Assembly (NCBI GenBank): GCA_018819165.1
Contig: JAHJQP010000151.1
Coordinates: 1 to 11,034 of the forward strand
Direction of reading: 5' to 3'
From: Pseudomonadota bacterium
GTDB taxonomy: Bacteria > Desulfobacterota > Syntrophia > Syntrophales > UBA5619
Length of the DNA stretch: 11,034 bases
Shown piece by piece: positions 6,457 to 11,034 of the stretch. Within the stretch, counting starts at the first letter, position 1; every line of letters starts with the position of its first letter. Below the pieces are notes generated by a model that ran no database searches, had not been told where the DNA came from, and worked only from the letters and a program-made list of their open reading frames with translations. The position numbers and the translations under genes are program-made.

Positions 6457-7115
6457 GATTGCGTTTTTCCTTTCCAAAAGATGACTCTTGGCCCGGGAGG
6501 GCCCGCCCCGCGGATCATCCCTATGATCCGCCGCATCCGGTCGTGATCCTTGATCCCCGGCGCCCGCTCGCAGCCGCTGTTGATGTCCACGGCGTGGGGT
6601 GAGACGGCGGCCAGGGCCTCCGCGATGTTCCCCGCGTCGAGACCGCCGGCGAGGATCAGGGGGTGCGACTCCCTGAGTTTTGCGGCCAGTTCCCAGTCGG
6701 ACCGCTTCCCCGTCCCCCCGTAGCGGCCGGCATCCCGGGCATCCGCGAGAAAGGCCCGGACTTCGTAGGCCACAAGCGACCGCAGATCTTCGGGCGTTCG
6801 GGGAAAGACGGCCTTGATGACCCGTTCATGCGGGAACCGGCGGCAGTATTCGGGGGATTCGTCGCCGTGAAGCTGGATCAGGTCGAGGCCGCAGAGGGCG
6901 GCGGTCCTTTCCACCTCGTCCGCCTCGCGGTTGACGAAGACGCCCACCGTCACGGTGCCGCGGGGGAGGGCCGCGATGACGGCCCTTGCGCTCTCCGGCG
7001 CGATGTACCGGGGGCTTGCCTTATGGAAGATGAACCCCACGGCGTCGGTCCCGCAGTCGGCGGCGCAGAGGGCGTCCTCGAGGCGCGTGATTCCGCAGAT
7101 CTTGATCTCCGTCAT
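6453..7115 (-). CDS. trpF: Phosphoribosylanthranilate isomerase
   Basis: A 220-residue (beta/alpha)8 enzyme that performs the Amadori rearrangement of N-(5-phosphoribosyl)anthranilate to CdRP. Seen: the opening EIKICGIT with the general-base C7; VGFIFHKASPRYI (26-38); VGVFVNREADEV (57-68); LIQLHGDESPEYC (79-91); the general-acid D125 in FLADARDAGRYGGTGK; LILAGGLDAGNI (153-164); and VDINSGCERAPGIKDHDRM (176-194) for the phosphate site. The last 15 or so residues (GPPGPR-VIFWKGKTQS) go past the usual end and overlap the trpB ribosome site. It sits between trpC and trpB with ATGA overlaps on both sides. TrpF is a separate protein here, not fused to TrpC as in enteric bacteria. Confidence 0.96.
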   Translation of the reverse strand: MTEIKICGITRLEDALCAADCGTDAVGFIFHKASPRYIAPESARAVIAALPRGTVTVGVFVNREADEVERTAALCGLDLIQLHGDESPEYCRRFPHERVIKAVFPRTPEDLRSLVAYEVRAFLADARDAGRYGGTGKRSDWELAAKLRESHPLILAGGLDAGNIAEALAAVSPHAVDINSGCERAPGIKDHDRMRRIIGMIRGAGPPGPRVIFWKGKTQS

Positions 7116-7918
7116 CTTCCCAGGAACCCCCTCAGTATTGCCCCGATCTCCGGGGCCGCGACGAGCGCCTCGCCGATCAGAAAGGCCCCGATCCCCGCCT
7201 GCATGAGGATCTCGATCTCCCGGCGTGAACGGATCCCGCTTTCGCTGACTGCGATCCGGTCCGACGGGATGAGGGGCGCGAGATCCAGGGATGTCCGGAG
7301 ATCCGTCACAAAGGTCCTCAGGTCCCGGTTGTTGATCCCGATGATTTCCGCTCCGGAAAGGAGGGCCGTTTCCAGCTCCGTGCGGTCGTGGACCTCCACC
7401 AGGGAGGCGAGGCCGAGGGAGGCGGCCAGGGCCAGATAGTTGCGGAGCTCTCCCTCCGTGAGGATGGCCGCGATGAACAGGAGGGCGTCGGCGCCGATCG
7501 CCCGCGTTTCGTGGATCTGCCAGGGATCGATGATGAACTCCTTCCGGAGGACCGGCAGGGAGACGGCGCCTTTTACGGCGGAAAGATCCTCCCTGCTCCC
7601 CCCGAAGAAGGTCTCGTCCGTGAGGACGGAGACGGCCGCCGCTCCGTGTCTTTCATATTCCCGGGCGATCAGGACGGGGTCGAAATCCTCCCTGAGCACC
7701 CCCCGGGAGGGGGAGCGCCTTTTTACCTCGGCGATGATCGCGCAGCCCCCGACGTCGAGCGCCTTCCGGAAGTCGCGGGTCAGGGGCATTTCCCTGCCGG
7801 CTGCCTCCAGCGCGGCGAGGGTGGTAGCTTCCTTCCTTTGGGCCACCTCCCGGCGCTTGACTTCTACAATCCTGTCCAGTATCGCTTTGTGCGTCTTTAT
7901 GCCTTGCGAAGCCGTCAA
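7112..7918 (-). CDS. trpC: Indole-3-glycerol phosphate synthase
   Basis: A 268-residue (beta/alpha)8 enzyme that closes CdRP to indole-3-glycerol phosphate with loss of CO2 and water. Seen: the N-terminal helix ILDRIVEVKRREVAQRK (13-29); CAIIAEVKRRSPSRG (59-73), with E64/K66; VSVLTDETFFGGS (96-108); LPVLRKEFIIDPWQI (121-135), with the catalytic K126; LVEVHD with E175; IIGINNRDLRTF (192-203); VSESGI and GAFLIGEALV. The start codon is TTG, not ATG: it overlaps the trpD stop as TTGA, is preceded by AGAGGAG, and no internal ATG would leave the N-terminal helix intact. The stop overlaps the trpF start (ATGA). Confidence 0.95.
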   Translation of the reverse strand: MTASQGIKTHKAILDRIVEVKRREVAQRKEATTLAALEAAGREMPLTRDFRKALDVGGCAIIAEVKRRSPSRGVLREDFDPVLIAREYERHGAAAVSVLTDETFFGGSREDLSAVKGAVSLPVLRKEFIIDPWQIHETRAIGADALLFIAAILTEGELRNYLALAASLGLASLVEVHDRTELETALLSGAEIIGINNRDLRTFVTDLRTSLDLAPLIPSDRIAVSESGIRSRREIEILMQAGIGAFLIGEALVAAPEIGAILRGFLGR

Positions 7919-8925
7919 CTGTGGCTCCTCTCGATTAGCGCCTGGAGTTTCTTCAGGGCGGCGCCGCTGTCGATGCAGCCCTGCGCCAGGGCGATCCCCT
8001 CCAGGATTGTCCCCGCCTTTCCCCCGGCCACTATGGCGAGGGCTGCGTTTAGAATGACGATCTGCCGGCCGGCCCCCTGCCGGCCGGTCAGGACCTCCGT
8101 CGTGATCCGGGCGTTAGTCTCGGCGTCCCCGCCACGGAGGTCGGAAGCCTGGTAGGTCTCTCCGAAAAGATCCAGGGGATCTATATTGTAAGTCGTGATC
8201 AGCCCCTCCTTCAGTTCGGAGACCCGGGTCTCCCCCGTGACGGTCGCTTCGTCGAGGCCGTCGGCGCCGTGGACGACGAAGGCCCGTTTCGTCCCCAGAT
8301 TCTTCAGAACCCCGGCAAACATCTCCGTGAGCCGCGGGTCGTAGACCCCGATGAGTTGGGAGGTCGCTCCGGCGGGGTTCGTCAAAGGCCCCAGCATGTT
8401 GAAGATCGTCCGGATGCCGATCTCCCGGCGGGGCCCGATCGCGTACTTCATCGCACTGTGGAGCCGGGGGGCGAAGAGGAAGCCGATGCCGATCTCCTGG
8501 AGGCACTCCTCCACGATCTCCGGGGCTGCGTCGATCTTGACGCCGAGGGCCTCCAGGACATCCGCGCTACCACAGCCGCTGGAAACCGCCCGGTTGCCGT
8601 GCTTCGCCACGGTGAAGCCGGCCGCCGCGACAACGAAGGCCGTCGTGGTGGAAATGTTGAAGGTGTTGCTCCCGTCCCCGCCCGTCCCGCAGGTGTCCAC
8701 GACGACGGATGACCGGGCGTCGATCCGCGTCGCCTTCTGCCGCATGATGCGGGCCGCCCCCGTCACCTCCTCCACCGTTTCCCCCTTTATCCTGAGCGCG
8801 GTCATGAAGGCGGCGATCTGGGCGGGCGTCGCCGCGCCCTCCATCACCTCCGTCATGACGGCCATCATCTCCGCTTCCCGCAGGTCCTCCCCGCGGACTG
8901 CCTTGGCAATCCCTTCCCTGATCAT
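7915..8925 (-). CDS. trpD: Anthranilate phosphoribosyltransferase
   Basis: A 336-residue homodimeric enzyme that transfers phosphoribose from PRPP to anthranilate. Seen: an N-terminal helical domain (MIREGIAKAVRGEDL...); the PRPP/Mg site DTCGTGGDGSNTFNIST (77-93); AKHGNRAVSSGCGSADVLEALG (107-128), which contacts both substrates; and FNMLGPLTNPA. Length matches the family (about 330-345). The frame stays open upstream to 9036, but that would overlap trpG by over 100 bases and gives unfamiliar sequence. The ATG at 8925 makes an ATGA overlap with the trpG stop, has AAGGGGG just upstream, and begins the recognisable family N-terminus. TrpD is separate from TrpG here, unlike the TrpGD fusion of enteric bacteria. 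Confidence 0.96.
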   Translation of the reverse strand: MIREGIAKAVRGEDLREAEMMAVMTEVMEGAATPAQIAAFMTALRIKGETVEEVTGAARIMRQKATRIDARSSVVVDTCGTGGDGSNTFNISTTTAFVVAAAGFTVAKHGNRAVSSGCGSADVLEALGVKIDAAPEIVEECLQEIGIGFLFAPRLHSAMKYAIGPRREIGIRTIFNMLGPLTNPAGATSQLIGVYDPRLTEMFAGVLKNLGTKRAFVVHGADGLDEATVTGETRVSELKEGLITTYNIDPLDLFGETYQASDLRGGDAETNARITTEVLTGRQGAGRQIVILNAALAIVAGGKAGTILEGIALAQGCIDSGAALKKLQALIERSHS

Positions 8926-9512
8926 GAGTCGCACCCCCTTTTCCTGTCGAGCAGTTTGAGAAAATTCTTGATAATCCGTTTTCCGCCCGGCGTCAGGATC
9001 GATTCCGGATGGAACTGGATTCCCTCCACCGGCCATCTCCGGTGCCGGAGCCCCATGATCTCTCCTTCAGCGGTCTCCGCGCTGATTTCCAGGCAGTCGG
9101 GGAGGGTTTCCCTCTCCACGATCAGAGAGTGGTAACGACCCGCCGGAAAGGGGCTGGCAAGACCCTCGAAGATCGTCCGCCCGTCGTTGAGAATCGGGGA
9201 GGTCTTGCCGTGCATGATCCTCCCCGCCCGGATCACCCGGGCGCCGAAGGCGCTGGCGATGGCCTGGTGACCGAGGCAGACCCCCAGGATAGGGATGCCT
9301 TTGTGGAACGCACGGACGATTTCGACGGTGATCCCCGCTTCCTGAGGCGAACAGGGGCCGGGAGAGAGGAAGATCGCCTCCGGTTTCATGTCTTCGATCT
9401 CCGTTAGGGTGATCTCGTCGTTCCGGCGGACGTACACCTCCTCGCCGAGCTGGCCCAGATACTGGACCAGGTTGTAGGTAAAGGAATCGTAGTTGTCGAT
9501 CATCAGAATCAT
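8922..9512 (-). CDS. trpG: Anthranilate synthase glutamine amidotransferase subunit
   Basis: A 196-residue class I glutamine amidotransferase that strips ammonia from glutamine and feeds it to TrpE. Seen: MILMIDNYDSFTYNLVQYL (1-19); FLSPGPCSPQEAG (48-60), the oxyanion/glutamine region; GVCLGHQAIASAFG with the nucleophile C79; and QFHPESILTP completing the triad with H168 and E170. Start fixed by AGGAGG seven bases before the ATG. The same subunit often also serves PabB in folate synthesis (PabA role); with no pabB in view, and the gene inside the trp operon, TrpG is the primary call. Its stop overlaps trpD (ATGA). Upstream it is joined to trpE by a 19-codon frame described separately. Confidence 0.96.
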   Translation of the reverse strand: MILMIDNYDSFTYNLVQYLGQLGEEVYVRRNDEITLTEIEDMKPEAIFLSPGPCSPQEAGITVEIVRAFHKGIPILGVCLGHQAIASAFGARVIRAGRIMHGKTSPILNDGRTIFEGLASPFPAGRYHSLIVERETLPDCLEISAETAEGEIMGLRHRRWPVEGIQFHPESILTPGGKRIIKNFLKLLDRKRGCDS

Positions 9513-9568
9513 CGTTTTCCTCCTGCTTTGTTCGCCATGGCAGATGCATCATAATATGAAGTCTTCAT
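9509..9568 (-). CDS. Putative 19-residue coupling ORF between trpE and trpG
   Basis: The apparent 52-base gap between the trpE stop and the trpG start is spanned exactly by a 20-codon frame encoding MKTSYYDASAMANKAGGKR. Its ATG overlaps the trpE TGA (ATGA) and its TGA overlaps the trpG ATG (ATGA), the same junction seen at most genes of this operon. The trpG ribosome site (AGGAGG) lies in its last codons. It may serve to carry ribosomes from trpE to trpG and keep the two subunits equimolar, rather than to make a functional peptide. There is no strong ribosome site before its own ATG, so it would depend on re-initiation after trpE. Chance is not excluded. Confidence 0.4.
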   Translation of the reverse strand: MKTSYYDASAMANKAGGKR

Positions 9569-11034
9569 AGCTCAAATCCCGCTTCGGCGAGGCGGACGGC
9601 CTGGACCATCCCCTCCGCCTTGCCGAGCGTTTCCCTGTACTCCGTCTCCGGGTCGGAGTCGGCCACGATGCCGGCGCCGGCCTGGAGGAAGATCTTCCCG
9701 TCCTTAAGCAGCATCGTCCGGATAGTGATACAGAAATCCATATTGCCGTTGAAGCTGAAGTAGCCCACGGCGCCGCCGTAGGGTCCCCGGCGGGCGGGCT
9801 CCAGTTCCGCTATGATCTCCATCGCCCGGACCTTCGGCGCCCCGGTCAGGGTCCCCGCAGGGAAGGTCGCCTTGAGGACGTCAAAGCAATCCTTTTCCGG
9901 TGCGAGCTGCGCCTGGATGTCAGAGACGAGGTGCATGACGTGGGAGTAGCGCTCCACCGCCATCAGCTGGCCCACCTGGACGCTTCCGATCCGGGCGATT
10001 CGCCCGAGGTCGTTCCTGCCCAGGTCGACGAGCATGACGTGCTCCGCCCTCTCCTTGGGGTCCCCCAGCAACTCGTCGGCGAGCCGCCGGTCCTCCTGCT
10101 CGTTTTTTCCCCTCCGCCTCGTCCCGGCGATGGGCTTGAGCTCCGCGATCCCCTCTTCGAGGCGGACCATCACCTCGGGCGAGGAGCCGATGAGGTGCAT
10201 GTCATCAAATTTGAGAAAGAACAGGTAGGGCGAGGGGTTGACGTGGCGGAGTGCCCGGTAGAGATCGACCGGGTCCGCCGCGGAATCCCTCTGAAACCGC
10301 TGGGAGATGACCACCTGGATCACATCCCCCGCGACGATGTACTCCTTGGCCTTTCCAACCAGGTCCTTGAATGCATCCGGCGTCATGTCGGGCCGGAAAG
10401 GGGGGGAAGCTTTCGGCCCGGCAGCGACCGTTTTTTCGGGCCGGGTGGCCCTCAGAAGGTCGGTCAGCGCGTCGATCCTGCGGAGAGCCTCTTCGTAGAC
10501 CGGCAGCAAGTCTTCTTCGCCCTCAGTGAAGGCGCAGGCGACGACCTTAAGTGTGTGGCGTACGTTGTCGAAGATGACGAGCGTGTCGGTGATGAGAAAG
10601 ACGGCATCGTCGGTTTGAATGCACCCGCCTGCTCCCGTGGGGAGCTTTTCGAAGTAGCGGACCATCTCGTAGCCGAGAAACCCCACTGCGCCCCCGAAAA
10701 AACGCGGCAGACCCTCCCCGGGGACGGGTCGGTAACGGCCGAGAAGCTCCTTCAGAATACGCAGGGGATCTCCCCCGTGAGGGCGCCGTTGCACCGCACC
10801 GTTTTCCTCGATGACGACCTCGTCATCCCGCACGCGGAAGGTCGCCCGCAGGTCCGCCCCGAGAAAGCTGTACCGCCCCCATTTCTCGCCCCCCTCCACG
10901 CTTTCCAGCAGGAAAAGATGGGGGCGGCCGGCCAGTTTCATGAGGGCCGTGACGGGGGTTTCTATATCGGCAAGGATCTCCCTAAAAACCGGGATCAGGT
11001 TTCCCTCTTTTGCCAGGTTTGTGAACGTTTCAAA
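9565..11034 (-). CDS. trpE: Anthranilate synthase component I (5' end beyond the window)
   Basis: The chorismate-using large subunit, which with TrpG makes anthranilate and is the usual point of feedback inhibition by tryptophan. 489 residues are present. The frame continues past the ATG at 10941 to the window edge with clear TrpE sequence (FETFTNLAKEGNLIPVFREI), so that ATG is internal and only a few N-terminal residues are missing. Seen: the tryptophan-binding LLES motif (residues 42-45 of the visible part); GGAVGFLGYEMVRYFE; a variable linker near 195-210; then the chorismate-binding domain with ELKPIAGTRRRG, DELLGDPKERAEHVMLVDLGRNDLG, TLTGAPKVRAMEII, GPYGGAVGYFSFNGNMDFCI and GAGIVADSDPETEYRET. 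The retained LLES element predicts that the enzyme is sensitive to tryptophan. PabB is less likely given the operon. Confidence 0.96.
   Translation of the reverse strand, partial: FETFTNLAKEGNLIPVFREILADIETPVTALMKLAGRPHLFLLESVEGGEKWGRYSFLGADLRATFRVRDDEVVIEENGAVQRRPHGGDPLRILKELLGRYRPVPGEGLPRFFGGAVGFLGYEMVRYFEKLPTGAGGCIQTDDAVFLITDTLVIFDNVRHTLKVVACAFTEGEEDLLPVYEEALRRIDALTDLLRATRPEKTVAAGPKASPPFRPDMTPDAFKDLVGKAKEYIVAGDVIQVVISQRFQRDSAADPVDLYRALRHVNPSPYLFFLKFDDMHLIGSSPEVMVRLEEGIAELKPIAGTRRRGKNEQEDRRLADELLGDPKERAEHVMLVDLGRNDLGRIARIGSVQVGQLMAVERYSHVMHLVSDIQAQLAPEKDCFDVLKATFPAGTLTGAPKVRAMEIIAELEPARRGPYGGAVGYFSFNGNMDFCITIRTMLLKDGKIFLQAGAGIVADSDPETEYRETLGKAEGMVQAVRLAEAGFEL

Noticed and set aside
6457..6477. 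Upstream ATG for trpB at 6477
   Set aside because: It would overlap trpF by 25 bases and add seven residues not typical of TrpB. The ATG at 6456 has GGAAAGGA upstream and an ATGA overlap.
5386..6546. Long + strand open frame (386 codons) opposite trpB
   Set aside because: It is antisense to trpB, and its translation is low-complexity Gly/Arg/Val/Asp-rich with no recognisable domain. GC-rich genes commonly produce such antisense frames.
6663..8155. Two + strand open frames (258 and 255 codons) opposite trpF/trpC/trpD
   Set aside because: Both are antisense shadows of well-identified trp genes, with no ribosome site or family resemblance.
8926..9036. 37-codon upstream extension of trpD
   Set aside because: It lies inside trpG in another frame; the TrpD family N-terminus begins at 8925.
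9565..10941. trpE as a complete gene starting at 10941
   Set aside because: The same frame continues to the window edge with conserved TrpE N-terminal sequence, so the gene is cut by the window and 10941 is an internal Met.
10942..11034. trp leader peptide or attenuator
   Set aside because: This stretch is trpE coding sequence; any leader must lie beyond the window.
1..11034. CRISPR arrays, tRNA/rRNA genes, insertion sequences
   Set aside because: No regularly spaced repeats, no tRNA-like cloverleaf or rRNA stretches, and no transposase frames were found on either strand.

Overview
The window reads as chromosomal DNA of a strictly anaerobic bacterium, most likely a Desulfobacterota (former Deltaproteobacteria) member of the Syntrophus/Smithella kind. 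This placement is inferred from gene content and GC-rich, tightly overlapped genes; no marker gene is present. The strongest clue is a contiguous DUF39 / NIL-ferredoxin / UPF0280 set, a combination known from methanogens and anaerobic bacteria that make homocysteine directly from sulfide and aspartate semialdehyde.

Layout. The left part (62-4340) is all on the + strand: a flavodoxin-fold NAD(P)H oxidoreductase (62-679); a small AT-richer toxin-antitoxin module (828-1334) with its own promoter and dyad-symmetric operator; the three-gene homocysteine cassette (1529-3864), whose first two genes overlap by 4 bases; and a stand-alone EthD-family protein (4029-4340). The right part (4439-11034) is entirely on the - strand and is a complete-order tryptophan operon, trpE-trpG-trpD-trpC-trpF-trpB-trpA, transcribed leftward and converging on the EthD gene. 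trpE runs off the right edge, so the operon promoter and any leader or attenuator lie outside the window.

How the genes work together. TrpE+TrpG make anthranilate from chorismate and glutamine. TrpD, TrpF and TrpC convert it to indole-3-glycerol phosphate, and the TrpA/TrpB synthase makes tryptophan. Every junction from trpG to trpA is an overlapping stop/start (ATGA, TTGA or TAATG). The only apparent gap, between trpE and trpG, is exactly filled by a 19-codon open frame that overlaps trpE by ATGA at one end and trpG by ATGA at the other. In the cassette, DUF39 is the likely sulfurtransferase, the NIL/2x[4Fe-4S] protein its electron or sulfur partner, and the UPF0280 (ApbE-like fold) protein an accessory factor.

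Gene-poor stretches are short. 680-827 holds the toxin-antitoxin promoter/operator and a possible 41-residue overlapping frame. 1335-1528 holds interlocking inverted repeats and no convincing gene. 3865-4028 holds a candidate promoter, a small hairpin and a strong ribosome binding site. 4341-4438 is the convergent junction, with only a weak hairpin. No RNA genes, CRISPR arrays or insertion sequences were seen.
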